24,228 bases of DNA from SMAG-U1939 sp036376595 (GCA_036376595.1 DASVAA010000037.1:1-24228); one strand, 5' to 3'. Shown: positions 1 through 7,824, counted from the stretch's first letter. The notes: generated by a model not told the origin, from the letters alone. Program-made: numbers and translations.

Positions 1-446
1 GCCGCCAGCACCCGCGCCCACACCGGCAACCTTGTGCCCCTGCGCGCCCGGCGTGCTGCTCCTGCCTGTTCTGTCCGCGCCGCGCGCGACCACAGCGGTA
101 TCGTCATGTCGAGCCGCGTCGGCGCCTCGCCATCCACTGCAGGCACGCCGTTGGGGACGAGCATCGGCACGGTCGGCGCTTCGCCGTCCTCATCCGTCAT
201 GGCTGTCGTGCCGGATGCGCGCGTTGGGGCGTTTGGCATATGCCCGGCGGCGGCACGCGCGAGCATCTGGCGCTCCACCTGATCGGCGAAGCGCGCGGAG
301 GGCTGGGCCTCGCGCAGCGGGGCGAGGCGCTCTGCCGCGGCCAGCAGTGGCGCCAGGGCGCGGGCGTCCTCATCATCGGGAAGAAGGGACGTGTTCGGCT
401 GCCCCGACGCGGAGAGCAGGGTGTCGAGTCTATCGTCGAGGTTCAC
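1..446 (-). CDS. Anti-sigma-like membrane protein, N-terminal part (cut by window edge)
   Basis: Reading on the minus strand from a GTG at 444-446 gives an open frame of 148 codons that runs off position 1. An excellent ribosome binding site (AGAGGAGGGGG) sits just before the GTG, and the start overlaps the end of the upstream sigma gene by 17 nt, which suggests translational coupling. The visible part is soluble and polar: an acidic N-terminus, then a helix of the type found in DUF5667/anti-sigma proteins (ALAPLLAAAERLAPL, then SARFADQVERQML), a long Pro/Thr/Asp linker, and a basic stretch (ARRARRGTRLPVWARVLAA) that looks like the beginning of a membrane segment. No zinc-binding HxxxCxxC is seen. 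Position behind an ECF sigma gene makes a membrane anti-sigma or sigma-regulated surface protein likely. The exact family is not certain because the C-terminal part is missing. Confidence 0.6.
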   Translation of the reverse strand, partial: MNLDDRLDTLLSASGQPNTSLLPDDEDARALAPLLAAAERLAPLREAQPSARFADQVERQMLARAAAGHMPNAPTRASGTTAMTDEDGEAPTVPMLVPNGVPAVDGEAPTRLDMTIPLWSRAARTEQAGAARRARRGTRLPVWARVLA

Positions 447-1146
447 GGCTCCCCCTCCTCTTGCGTGCCGCGACACTCGCCGCAGGCGACGTATCGGGAT
501 TGGTGCCAAGCTGGCGCGCAAGCGACGCCAGCGCCCGGAACTGCAGCGCGCGGATCGTCCCCGGCTGCTTCTGCAGCAGGCTGGCGACCTCGTCGGTGCT
601 GAAGCCCAGCACGCAGCGATAGAGCACCACCGCGCGCTGCTCCTCGGTCAGCCGGTTGAGCGCCGCCACCGTCTCGCTCCAGCTCTCGCGCGCGGTGAGC
701 ACCGCCAGGGGATCGCCCGCCTCGGCTGCCGCGTAGGGCTGTTGTGCCTCGGGCAGCTCGTCGTACTGCTCGTGCCGCGCATGCTGCCGGCGGCGGATCT
801 GCATCGCGGCCTGGTTACGGGCGATACCCAGCAGCCACGCCGAAAAACCCAGCTCGTCGCGGGCGCGTAGGGCCGCGATTCCCTCGACCATCGCCGAGAA
901 GGTCTCCGAGGTGATGTCTTCGGCGGCATGCACGTCGCCGATGCGCGCCAGCGCGAAGCGATAGACCACTGGCAGAAAGCGCCGGTAGAGCAGCGTCAGG
1001 GCGGCGGAGTCCAGCGCGCGGGCGCGCTCCAACACCAGCGCAAACGGCAGCTCGGGGGGCCAGGTGATGTGCCGTGACCCGCCGAGCTGCGCGCCCGTCG
1101 CCGGGGCGGACGTCGTATCCGAGATCGATTTGCCGGTGTCTGTCAC
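430..1146 (-). CDS. ECF-type RNA polymerase sigma factor (first of two)
   Basis: The 238-residue protein has the two domains of extracytoplasmic-function sigma factors. Region 2 spans about residues 45-110 (LYRRFLPVVYRFALARIGD, then AAEDITSETFSAM, then AWLLGIARNQAAMQIRRR), the core-binding and -10 recognition part. Region 4 spans about 155-215 (LNRLTEEQRAVVLYRCVLGF, then STDEVASLLQKQPGTIRALQ), a helix-turn-helix for the -35 element. There is no region 1 or 3, as expected for ECF factors. It should direct RNA polymerase to a small regulon after release from a membrane anti-sigma, probably the overlapping downstream gene. The start is a GTG without a clear ribosome binding site and lies inside a 12-bp palindrome, so the start is uncertain. 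A secreted DUF5666 protein is encoded 50 bp upstream on the same strand. Confidence 0.9.
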   Translation of the reverse strand: MTDTGKSISDTTSAPATGAQLGGSRHITWPPELPFALVLERARALDSAALTLLYRRFLPVVYRFALARIGDVHAAEDITSETFSAMVEGIAALRARDELGFSAWLLGIARNQAAMQIRRRQHARHEQYDELPEAQQPYAAAEAGDPLAVLTARESWSETVAALNRLTEEQRAVVLYRCVLGFSTDEVASLLQKQPGTIRALQFRALASLARQLGTNPDTSPAASVAARKRRGSREPRR

Positions 1147-1155
1147 ACGCGTGTG
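1144..1155. promoter_or_regulatory. 12-bp perfect palindrome over the sigma-factor start codon
   Basis: CACACGCGTGTG is a perfect palindrome whose left three bases are the GTG start codon of the ECF sigma gene read on the minus strand. It could be an operator or, in mRNA, a short hairpin hiding the start. Only the symmetry is seen; the function is a guess. Confidence 0.3.
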
Positions 1156-1196
1156 CCGTCTCTGTGCCGCCGCGATCGGCTGGCCTACTGGTTGGC

Positions 1197-1904
1197 CTAC
1201 GGATGGCCGCTGTCACCAGCCGCCGACACGTGGCTCGCCACGATGCTGCCGTCGCTCTGCTTGGTGCCCTGGACCGCAGCACTCATGCCCTTGGCGAGGT
1301 CCGCCAGCTTGTGGGCGCGGCCGTCAAACGTTGTGCTGCCGTTGACCGTGACCGTCACCGTGCTGCCGTCGTCCAGCTTGAGCACGAACGACGAGCCGGC
1401 CACATCCACGCTCACCACCGTCCCATGCACCGCCTGGGCGTTCTGGCTGCCGCTGCCATTCTCGCTGCCGGGGGTACTCTGCGGCGTCCCCTGCACGGTG
1501 ATCTTCCACGCCAGCAGCAAGCCGCCGGACTGCTTCGTCGCCTGCACCTGCACGTTGCTGCCGACGGCCTTCGTCAGGTCCGCAAGCGAGCTGGCGTGCG
1601 TCCCATTGACCTTCGTATCGGCATTGACCGCAATGGTCAACGCCGCCGAACCGTCCTTCGGCTGCACCGTGACCGTCTTGCCACTGGCGTCATACGCCTT
1701 GAGCGTGCCCTCGACGGCGATCGAGTGCGCATGATCGCCGGCGTTCGCCGCGGTTGCGGTCGCGTGGGCCGCCTGCGACTGGCTCGCCGCATTGTTGTTG
1801 TGAACCACGGCCACCGTGGCGGCACCACCGCCGGCCACCAGCGCCGTGCCGATGGCGGCGAGCGCGATCTTGTTCTGCACCAGGAGCGCGAGCTGTTTCA
1901 GCAT
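1197..1904 (-). CDS. Secreted or membrane-anchored protein with two DUF5666-like domains
   Basis: The start at 1904 (MLKQLALLVQNKIALAAIGT) was chosen because it begins with a signal/anchor segment; the open frame extends 62 codons further upstream but that part is Arg/Cys/His-rich and looks non-coding. The 235-residue product has a hydrophobic Ala/Gly segment at about 13-35, a short Asn/Ala/Gln/His linker, then two repeats of about 75 residues. Each repeat has the DUF5666 pattern: GT-(x)-(short turn)-(V/F)-x-(V/L)-x-(D/K)DGS-(x)-(L/V)TV-x-V(N)-x-(S/D)T, followed by LADL-(x)-G/V and a final strand. DUF5666 is a small beta-barrel of unknown role found in exported proteins. The gene lies directly upstream of the ECF sigma gene and may be part of the same operon, as an envelope component of the stress circuit. 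No catalytic residues are visible. Confidence 0.75.
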   Translation of the reverse strand: MLKQLALLVQNKIALAAIGTALVAGGGAATVAVVHNNNAASQSQAAHATATAANAGDHAHSIAVEGTLKAYDASGKTVTVQPKDGSAALTIAVNADTKVNGTHASSLADLTKAVGSNVQVQATKQSGGLLLAWKITVQGTPQSTPGSENGSGSQNAQAVHGTVVSVDVAGSSFVLKLDDGSTVTVTVNGSTTFDGRAHKLADLAKGMSAAVQGTKQSDGSIVASHVSAAGDSGHP

Positions 1905-2201
1905 ACCATCTTTGTCCCTACTCGAATCCGAAACACGACAAGCGGATGCCCATGGCGGCGCCGTGGTGGGAGAGGAGAGTCGGCACCGCGCATGGGCCGT
2001 CATGAGGGAAGTTGCTATGTGCCGGCGCGTGTTATGGCCATGGCACGAAAGGCGTCTGCGATAGGAAAACATTCCGCAATTGCGCAGCAATACGAATGAA
2101 CGGACGAGTCCTCCATCGGTTGCGAATCAACAGGACACCCGTCTGGTGCCGAAGAGGTCGCCGCGGGCGGGGGCGTAGGAACTTCCTTTTCGGTGTGCTG
2201 C
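1905..2201. other. Divergent intergenic region without recognised gene
   Basis: The two flanking genes point away from each other, so promoters for both must lie here or just beyond. I see a 10-bp palindrome CGCAATTGCG at 2075-2084 but no convincing -35/-10 pair for the minus-strand operon. No ORF in this stretch looks like protein. Confidence 0.4.
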
Positions 2202-2203
2202 TC

Positions 2204-2230
2204 TTGCCAGCGCGACTAGCGTGATACGAT
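2204..2230 (+). promoter_or_regulatory. Probable extended -10 promoter for the four-helix membrane protein
   Basis: TGATACGAT at 2222-2230 fits an extended -10 (TGn plus TACGAT). TTGCCA at 2204-2209 could be a -35 but the spacer is only 15 nt. A transcript from here would begin near 2237 with a leader of about 105 nt before the ATG at 2343, which argues against the ATG at 2229 being the translation start. Confidence 0.35.
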
Positions 2231-2342
2231 GGGAGCTGGCAATCGAAGTTCGCAGGTGGCCTTGCCGTCGCGCCGCTCACAATTGCTTTGCTTGACTGGC
2301 ATAGCCCTATGCGCGCTGCCCTCCGATGCCCAGGAGGAGACG

Positions 2343-3056
2343 ATGACCTCGAACGATTCGCTGCCCGCCGCCTCTACCAGTAACGCTTCTACGCCACCCC
2401 CACTCGCTGGCCGCAGTGGGAGCGGAGTCACCGACGCGGTACGTACGCAGATCCTGGCGACCGAGCACTGGAGCCTGCTCGCCACCCGCAGCATGACCTG
2501 GAACGAAGTCTTCAGCCGCGCTTCCATGTTCATCACCGTGCTGTCGGCCGCGGTCGTCGCGCTCGCCCTGGTTGCCCAGGCAACCGCCTTCGGGCCGGGC
2601 TTCCGCGTCTTCGCCCTGCTGGTGTTGCCTGTGGTGCTGCTCGTGGGTGTGGCGACGCTCATCCGCCTGGGTGATGCCAACAGCGATGACTTCTGGCTGA
2701 TGATTGGGATGAACCGGCTTCGCCATGCGTACCTGGAGCTGGCGCCCGAGCTTGAGCCGTACTTTGTCACCGCGCACCATGACGACGAGGCCAGCGTCAT
2801 GCGCTCCTACGGCCTGGAGCAGAGCTTGCGCTTGGGTCGCTTTCTCGCCGGCACGCCCAACCTCGTCGCGGCCATCAATATTGTGGTCACCGGCGTGCTC
2901 GCCGCCCTGATCGCCGATACGCTTGGCGCCTCGGATGTGGCCGACGCGGTGGTGGGTGTGGCTGCCGCATTGGCGGCGACGGCGAGCTTTGGCGCGTTGG
3001 CGTTCCACTCCATCGCCAGCGCGCGAAGGGCACACCGCCCCCGCTTCCCTCAGTGA
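2343..3056 (+). CDS. Four-helix integral membrane protein of unknown function
   Basis: The start at 2343 is preceded by a strong ribosome binding site (AGGAGGAGA at 2331-2339). The 237-residue protein has a Ser/Thr/Pro-rich cytoplasmic N-terminus, a conserved-looking helix (RTQILATEHWSLLATRSMTW, about 35-54), then two transmembrane segments at about 62-82 and 87-107, a soluble middle part rich in charged residues (MNRLRHAYLELAPELEPYF, then a linker), and two more transmembrane segments near residues 178-198 and 203-228. Both ends are predicted to be cytoplasmic. The EHWSLLATRSMTWNE block resembles uncharacterised membrane proteins of actinobacteria and Chloroflexota, but I cannot name a family. 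No signal peptide, no metal or catalytic motif. It is monocistronic: gcvH behind it points the other way. Confidence 0.75.
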   Translation: MTSNDSLPAASTSNASTPPPLAGRSGSGVTDAVRTQILATEHWSLLATRSMTWNEVFSRASMFITVLSAAVVALALVAQATAFGPGFRVFALLVLPVVLLVGVATLIRLGDANSDDFWLMIGMNRLRHAYLELAPELEPYFVTAHHDDEASVMRSYGLEQSLRLGRFLAGTPNLVAAINIVVTGVLAALIADTLGASDVADAVVGVAAALAATASFGALAFHSIASARRAHRPRFPQ

Positions 3057-3210
3057 CGAGTGCCTCAGGCGCCTCCTGCCGCTGGGTGATTCCGAATTAA
3101 GGGCATGCGTTGTGGGAGGCGCTGGAGGCGGTCTGAAGAATCGCGGGTAATCCCATTGCCTCTTGCCTCAGTGGGGTACGGATACTCCAACGACTTGCCC
3201 ATACTTGGCA

Positions 3211-3615
3211 TCAGTGGCCGGAGTTGTCGAGGAAGCTCTTGTACTGCGCGGCGTCCATCAGCGTGTCGAGCTGGCTGGGATCGCTCAGGCGTACGACGAT
3301 CATCCAGCCGGCGCCGTAGGGATCGCTGTTGACCTCTTCGGGCTTGTCGCGCAACGCCTCGTTGAGCCGCACGATGGTCCCCGCGACCGGCGAGTACAGC
3401 TCTGAGGTCGCCTTGACCGATTCTATGTCGCCGAACTTGGCGCCGGCCGCGATCGTGCTGCCCACGGCGCCCCAATTCAAGTCCACGGCCACCACGTCGC
3501 CCAGCTCGGACTGGGCGTAGTCGCTGATGCCAATGGTCGCCTCGTCGCCGTCGCGGCGCGCCCACTCGTTGGTCTCGGCGTAGCGCAGGTCGTCGGGGAT
3601 GTTGCTGTCGGCCAT
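3211..3615 (-). CDS. gcvH: Glycine cleavage system H protein
   Basis: The H protein carries a lipoyl arm that shuttles the aminomethyl group from the P protein (glycine decarboxylase) to the T protein and is then reoxidised by the L protein. The 134-residue product has the standard length. The block GDIESVKATSELYSPVAG contains the lipoylated lysine (K68), and the flanking hammerhead beta fold (IGISDYAQSELGDVVAVDL upstream, GWMIVVRLSDPSQLDTLM downstream) is typical. The start ATG at 3615 has a ribosome binding site AAAGGAG nine bases upstream. The open frame extends further upstream but through repeat sequence. It is the second gene after gcvT, separated by 245 nt of repeats and hairpins, so it may be read through from gcvT or have its own promoter. 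gcvP is not in the window. Confidence 0.97.
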   Translation of the reverse strand: MADSNIPDDLRYAETNEWARRDGDEATIGISDYAQSELGDVVAVDLNWGAVGSTIAAGAKFGDIESVKATSELYSPVAGTIVRLNEALRDKPEEVNSDPYGAGWMIVVRLSDPSQLDTLMDAAQYKSFLDNSGH

Positions 3616-3638
3616 GTGTGTGTGCTCCTTTGCGTGAC

Positions 3639-3657
3639 GGGCGTACGCCATACGCCC
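3639..3657 (-). repeat. Perfect 7-bp hairpin in the gcvH leader
   Basis: GGGCGTA and TACGCCC flank a 5-nt loop. It resembles the GTAG-headed hairpins nearby in arm sequence but lacks the GTAG head. It lies 24 nt before the gcvH start codon. Confidence 0.5.
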
Positions 3658-3687
3658 CCAACAGAGAATCAGTATCGGCGGTGCGGC

Positions 3688-3710
3688 GGGCATCCACCGG
3701 ACGCCCCTAC
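3688..3710 (-). repeat. REP-like GTAG hairpin, copy A (gcvH leader)
   Basis: On the minus strand GTAG is followed by arm GGGCGTCC, loop GGT and arm GGATGCCC. One G-T wobble breaks an otherwise perfect 8-bp stem. Four more copies with the same head and arm start are in the window, all on the minus strand. Confidence 0.6.
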
Positions 3711-3715
3711 GATTA

Positions 3716-3851
3716 CTCTGCGACCTCTGCGGATTCTCTCTCTGCTCTTCTCTTTTCTTCGCGATCTTCGCGCTTGCTTCGCGGCCTTCGCGTTCTCTCT
3801 GCTCTCCTCCTCCGTGTCCTCCGCGAACCTCCGCGAACTCCGCGTTCGCCG
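3716..3851 (-). repeat. Degenerate CGCGGAGG/CGCGAAGG purine-rich repeat block 1
   Basis: Read on the minus strand, short units such as GCGGAGG, CGCGAAGG and CGCAGAG follow each other with variable spacing, between gcvT and gcvH. Read on the plus strand it is a run of TCTGCG, TTCGCG and CTCCGCG. Two similar blocks flank the 14.9-kb region and one 31-bp piece is inside leuS. The block has no start codon plus ribosome binding site and is not protein-coding. Confidence 0.7.
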
Positions 3852-3860
3852 TCACCCCTT

Positions 3861-5009
<1,149 letters not shown>

Positions 5010-5047
5010 GCGCGTCGCCTGCCTCTCTGCAGTCTCGCCACAGCGGC

Positions 5048-5070
5048 GGGCGTCCGGTGGGCGCCCCTAC
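5048..5070 (-). repeat. REP-like GTAG hairpin, copy B (gcvT leader)
   Basis: On the minus strand GTAG is followed by arm GGGCGCCC, loop ACC and arm GGACGCCC, with one mismatch. It lies within the transcribed leader of gcvT, 39 nt before the start codon. Confidence 0.6.
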
Positions 5071-5120
5071 GCCTACCCGCGCTCATGATGTGGCGACAAG
5101 CGGGGATGTGCCGCCCACAC

Positions 5121-5150
5121 ATTGTACCGGCGCGGAACGTGGGCTGTCTA
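5121..5150 (-). promoter_or_regulatory. gcvT promoter
   Basis: Minus-strand -35 box TAGACA (5145-5150) and -10 box TACAAT (5121-5126), each 5 of 6 to the sigma-70 consensus, with an 18-nt spacer. Transcription should start near 5114, about 105 nt before the gcvT ATG. Both boxes and spacer are conserved in the duplicate copy at 7752-7781. Confidence 0.75.
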
Positions 5151-5234
5151 GCGGCGGCAGAGACGGCCGCGGAGGGAACATGTCAGCGGGCCCGGGCCCA
5201 CGGTCACGTCGTTGACGGCGAGAAGGTGTGAGAG

Positions 5235-5250
5235 TGTGAAAGAGGTCACA
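5235..5250 (+). promoter_or_regulatory. CRP/FNR-family operator upstream of the second ECF sigma gene
   Basis: TGTGA-N6-TCACA, the exact consensus of the Escherichia coli CRP half-sites; the symmetry extends one more base each side (GTGTGA-N6-TCACAC). A weak -10 candidate TATGCG lies at 5273-5278 with no good -35. With a start near 5284 the operator centre would be at about -41.5, the position used by class II CRP activation. The regulator itself is not in the window, so which protein binds is unknown. Confidence 0.55.
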
Positions 5251-5342
5251 CCCTGTCCCTGCTGCGTGCCTCTATGCGTTAGCACGGCGTAACAGTCCGG
5301 TGGAACCGGGCGCAGCGCACCACGGCCGAGGGAGCTCACCGC

Positions 5343-5921
5343 ATGTCTCACGCTTCCACGCACCAGTCGCCAGAGGCGGTTGCCTTCGGGCGGCGCCTGA
5401 ATCACTTGCAGGGGCCGCTCTTCGGCTTTGTGCAGGGGATGATTGGCGATCAGGAGCAAGCGCGCGACATTGTCCAGGATGTCTTCGTTGACGCCTGGCG
5501 ACTTGCCAGCCGTGGCGCCTCGCCGTTCACGAGCGAGGAGGATGAGCCGGGAGCGCGCCGATGGCTCTTCCACGCCGCGTACTGGCGGGCGGTCTCGGTG
5601 GCCCGCCGCGCCCGCGTGATCCGCTGGGAGCCGCTGGAGACGTCCGCGGCATCTGTTCACGAGCCGTACGTCGAGCAGCACCCCTTCGAGGACCGTGTCG
5701 TCGAGGGGGAAGCGCTGCGACAAGCCCTGGCCGCGCTCTCCGCCGAAGACGCCGCGTGCATCTTGCTGAGCGTCGTGCAGGTCATGCACTCCAGCGAGAT
5801 CGCCCAGGTGCTCGGCATCAGCGCCGAGGCTGCCAAGAAGCGGGTCACACGCGCGAAACAGCGGCTCCGTGCCGCCTACTTCGCGCTCGAAGCCCGTACG
5901 ACGGAGGAGCACCCGCGATGA
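5343..5921 (+). CDS. ECF-type RNA polymerase sigma factor (second)
   Basis: The 192-residue protein carries region 2 (LNHLQGPLFGFVQGMIGDQ, then ARDIVQDVFVDAWRL, about 15-55; WLFHAAYWRAVSVARRARV about 77-95) and region 4 (LRQALAALSAEDAACILLSV, then SSEIAQVLGISAEAAKKRVTRAKQ, about 120-180), with no domains between them beyond a short linker, as in ECF sigma factors. The ATG at 5343 has GAGGGAG upstream. Its stop overlaps the start of the next gene as ATGA, so sigma and membrane anti-sigma are made together. A CRP-type palindrome about 90 bp upstream suggests that expression responds to a CRP/FNR regulator. The linker carries an acidic insert (TSEEDEPGARR). The regulon is unknown. Confidence 0.92.
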   Translation: MSHASTHQSPEAVAFGRRLNHLQGPLFGFVQGMIGDQEQARDIVQDVFVDAWRLASRGASPFTSEEDEPGARRWLFHAAYWRAVSVARRARVIRWEPLETSAASVHEPYVEQHPFEDRVVEGEALRQALAALSAEDAACILLSVVQVMHSSEIAQVLGISAEAAKKRVTRAKQRLRAAYFALEARTTEEHPR

Positions 5922-7492
5922 GCACGGAATCCCCAAGACACCCGCTGCCGGGATCGGACTGCGCCGCCATCGGGCCGCTCCTGCCGCTCTTGCACAGCCC
6001 TGAGCTGGACGCCGAGGAGGCGCAGCGCATTCAGTGGCACGTCGAGTCGTGCGCCTGGTGCCAGCACCAGCTCGCGACCTACGACGCGCTGGACAGCGCC
6101 CTGCGCCAGCAGTTTGGCGGGCCGACCACTCCGTTTCTCTCCCTGGAGGATCTCGTGTACGATACTGATCCTGCTGACACTACCCCCGCGTGGGTCATGG
6201 AACCGATGACGCGGCCGCCGGCCTATCACCGGCGCCGCCCCGGCCGCTTCTCAGGACTCGCGGCGCTCGCCGCCGCGATCCTCGTCATCGCTTTCGCTGG
6301 CGTCATTTTCGCCCAGCGCGGTGCCTTCCTTGGCCTCGGCGCCGGCCCGCACTCGACACTAAACCCCGCCCAGACCGGCCCAGCGGCGTCCCCAAGTGTC
6401 GCGCCGCCATCCACGAGCGCGAACCTCTACTTTGGCACGGAAGGTGGTGGCGGCGGCCTATACGCGCTCCACAGCGGCGACGGCTCCGTGGCATGGCACC
6501 TCTCCGGTCCGAGCTTCGACATCGCGCCGGTGGTGGTGCAGGGCATCGTCTACGCGGTCTCGACCGATGATGTGCTCTACGCGGTGCGCGCCCCGGCCCA
6601 GGGCAGCACGGCGGCCGCCATCCTGTGGCACGTCGCGGTGCGCCCCGGCGCGGCGGTGCTGATCACCGACGGCCACGCGCTCTACATCGGGTCGCGCGTT
6701 GCGCCCAACGTGTCAACTGACGCGCATGGCTTCATCGACGCCTTCAGCCTCAGCGGCCATCAACTGTGGACCTACGGCTACGATGGGGGCGATCCCGCCT
6801 CCTGCGCTATGAGCACCCTGCCTGGCACCCTGACCGTGGCGGATGGCTTCGTCTTCGCCAGCTCCAACTGCCTGCAGAGTCTGGTGGTAGGCCTACACGC
6901 CAGCAACGGCACCGACGTCCTTGAGATCAAGTCGCCGTTCCCGCCCGGCACGCCCGTCTCCGCCGGGCAAGGCCTGACGGCCGCGGGCGGTGTACTCTAC
7001 GTCAGCAGTGCGGCAAAAGGCACCGGCTCGCTCTGTGCGTACCAGGAGAGCCGCGGCCAGCGGCTGTGGTGCCAATCGCTGTCGGGCCAGGATATCGAGA
7101 TGACAGTCAGCGCGCCAGTGGTCGAGAACGGCCAAGTTCTGGTGACGACCGACCTGGATGTTTACGCGCTGCGGGCGAGCGACGGGACGCAGTTGTGGAC
7201 GCAGCATATCGGTCAGCTTCTCGGCCGGCCGGCGGGGGCCAGCGGCGTCCTGTTCGTCGCGGGCGGAGACCGCACCCTCCACGCGCTGCGAATGACCGAT
7301 GGCCAGCAGCTCTGGCACTATGCGATGGCGGGGAACGGCTCTGATCCGGTGGTGGGCGATGGGGTCGTCTACCTCAATAGCTACGTGGATGGGACCGGAT
7401 TCGTCTTCACCGCGCTGCGCGCAAGCGATGGCTCGGTGCTGTGGCAGAAAACCTTCACGGCCACCGGCGCAACCCCTCCGGTTGTCGGCTAG
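5918..7492 (+). CDS. Anti-sigma factor with zinc finger, one membrane helix and external PQQ-like beta-propeller
   Basis: The 524-residue protein begins with a ZAS-type anti-sigma domain: C15 and HVESCAWC (H41, C45, C48), which in this family bind zinc and hold the sigma factor. A basic segment (PAYHRRRPGR) leads to one transmembrane helix at about 111-131, then a Pro/Ser/Thr linker. The remaining 350 residues form about eight repeats, each with a strand then D/S-G-x-x-L/V-W (GLYALHSGDGSVAWHL near 180, DVYALRASDGTQLWTQ, TLHALRMTDGQQLWHY, FTALRASDGSVLWQKT at the end), the PQQ-like/BamB propeller signature. So the sensor is outside and the sigma-binding domain inside. The start at 5918 overlaps the sigma stop; the same frame is open far upstream but that is inside the sigma gene. 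A hairpin terminator follows. The propeller ligand or partner is unknown. Confidence 0.9.
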   Translation: MSTESPRHPLPGSDCAAIGPLLPLLHSPELDAEEAQRIQWHVESCAWCQHQLATYDALDSALRQQFGGPTTPFLSLEDLVYDTDPADTTPAWVMEPMTRPPAYHRRRPGRFSGLAALAAAILVIAFAGVIFAQRGAFLGLGAGPHSTLNPAQTGPAASPSVAPPSTSANLYFGTEGGGGGLYALHSGDGSVAWHLSGPSFDIAPVVVQGIVYAVSTDDVLYAVRAPAQGSTAAAILWHVAVRPGAAVLITDGHALYIGSRVAPNVSTDAHGFIDAFSLSGHQLWTYGYDGGDPASCAMSTLPGTLTVADGFVFASSNCLQSLVVGLHASNGTDVLEIKSPFPPGTPVSAGQGLTAAGGVLYVSSAAKGTGSLCAYQESRGQRLWCQSLSGQDIEMTVSAPVVENGQVLVTTDLDVYALRASDGTQLWTQHIGQLLGRPAGASGVLFVAGGDRTLHALRMTDGQQLWHYAMAGNGSDPVVGDGVVYLNSYVDGTGFVFTALRASDGSVLWQKTFTATGATPPVVG

Positions 7493-7516
7493 CCCACCCA
7501 TTGCAGCTCACCTGAG

Positions 7517-7550
7517 ACGGCGGCAGGCAACTGAGCTTGCCGCCGTTCTT
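7517..7550 (+). terminator. Hairpin terminator after the sigma/anti-sigma operon
   Basis: ACGGCGGCA (7517-7525) and TGCCGCCGT (7538-7546) form a perfect 9-bp stem with a 12-nt loop, followed by TCTT. It lies 25 nt after the propeller gene's stop codon. The T run is short. Confidence 0.6.
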
Positions 7551-7575
7551 CGTGGCCGGGCGGCGCAGGGGCCAA

Positions 7576-7641
7576 CTACGCGGCCACGCGAAGAGCGGTG
7601 CGCTTGAGGGCCGCCACCGCCGAGGCATTCTGGTCGCTCAT
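7576..7641 (-). pseudogene. Remnant of gcvT 5' end (21 codons)
   Basis: From an ATG at 7641 the frame reads MSDQNASAVAALKRTALRVAA and stops; true gcvT begins MSDHNTSSSAALKRTPLFER. Identity is clear over the first 15 codons and then lost, so this is a fragment without the enzyme body. The promoter and leader upstream are also duplicated, so the fragment may still be transcribed. Whether the 21-codon peptide is made is unknown. Confidence 0.7.
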
Positions 7642-7677
7642 GGGCGTCGCCTGCCTCTCTGCAATGCCGCTGGTGGC

Positions 7678-7700
7678 GAGCGTCCATCGGACGCCCCTAC
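7678..7700 (-). repeat. REP-like GTAG hairpin, copy C
   Basis: On the minus strand GTAG is followed by arm GGGCGTCC, loop GAT and arm GGACGCTC; one G-T wobble. It sits in the duplicated gcvT leader. Confidence 0.6.
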
Positions 7701-7751
7701 GCTTGCCCACGCCCATAATCGTGGCGACAAGCGGGGACGTGCCGCCCACAC

Positions 7752-7781
7752 ATTGTACCGGCGCGGGACGTGGGCTGTCTA
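7752..7781 (-). promoter_or_regulatory. Duplicated gcvT-type promoter with no intact gene behind it
   Basis: Minus-strand TAGACA (7776-7781), an 18-nt spacer and TACAAT (7752-7757) are all preserved compared with the gcvT promoter. Transcription would run toward 7576 and across the gcvT remnant. Confidence 0.6.
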
Positions 7782-7798
7782 GCGGCGGGCACAAGCAT

Positions 7799-7824
7799 GC
7801 CCAGGACCCACAAGGGTCCCGGGC
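7799..7824. terminator. Strong GC-rich hairpin after the VWA gene
   Basis: GCCC-A-GGACCC pairs with GGGTCC-C-GGGC around a 4-nt loop, 10 pairs with one mismatch, 57 nt after the stop of the minus-strand VWA gene. There is no T run on either side, so termination strength is doubtful. Confidence 0.4.

Larger units (their letters stand above)
5010..5342. other. Divergent intergenic region between gcvT and the second ECF sigma gene
   Basis: This 333-nt region holds the gcvT leader and promoter, GTAG hairpin copy B and, on the sigma side, a CRP-type palindrome. No extra gene is seen. I looked for a glycine riboswitch in the gcvT leader and did not find its conserved core. Confidence 0.7.
7588..7790 (-). 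repeat. Second copy of the gcvT promoter-leader segment
   Basis: About 200 bp similar to 4955-5158 in the same order and orientation: first codons, leader, GTAG hairpin and promoter. A piece of about 15 bp next to the hairpin (7666-7680 here, 5033-5047 in the other copy) is in opposite orientation in the two copies. Copies lie 2.6 kb apart, on either side of the sigma/anti-sigma operon. Confidence 0.8.

Noticed and set aside
1905..2090. 62-codon N-terminal extension of the DUF5666 protein
   Set aside because: The extension would put a Cys/Arg/His-rich stretch before the signal/anchor segment and looks non-coding.
2229..2342. Upstream start (ATG at 2229) for the membrane protein
   Set aside because: The ATG overlaps a likely -10 box and has no ribosome binding site, while the ATG at 2343 has a strong one.
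5010..5120. Glycine riboswitch in the gcvT leader
   Set aside because: Expected by function, but the conserved glycine-aptamer core is not visible; the leader is instead a GTAG hairpin and GC-rich stems.
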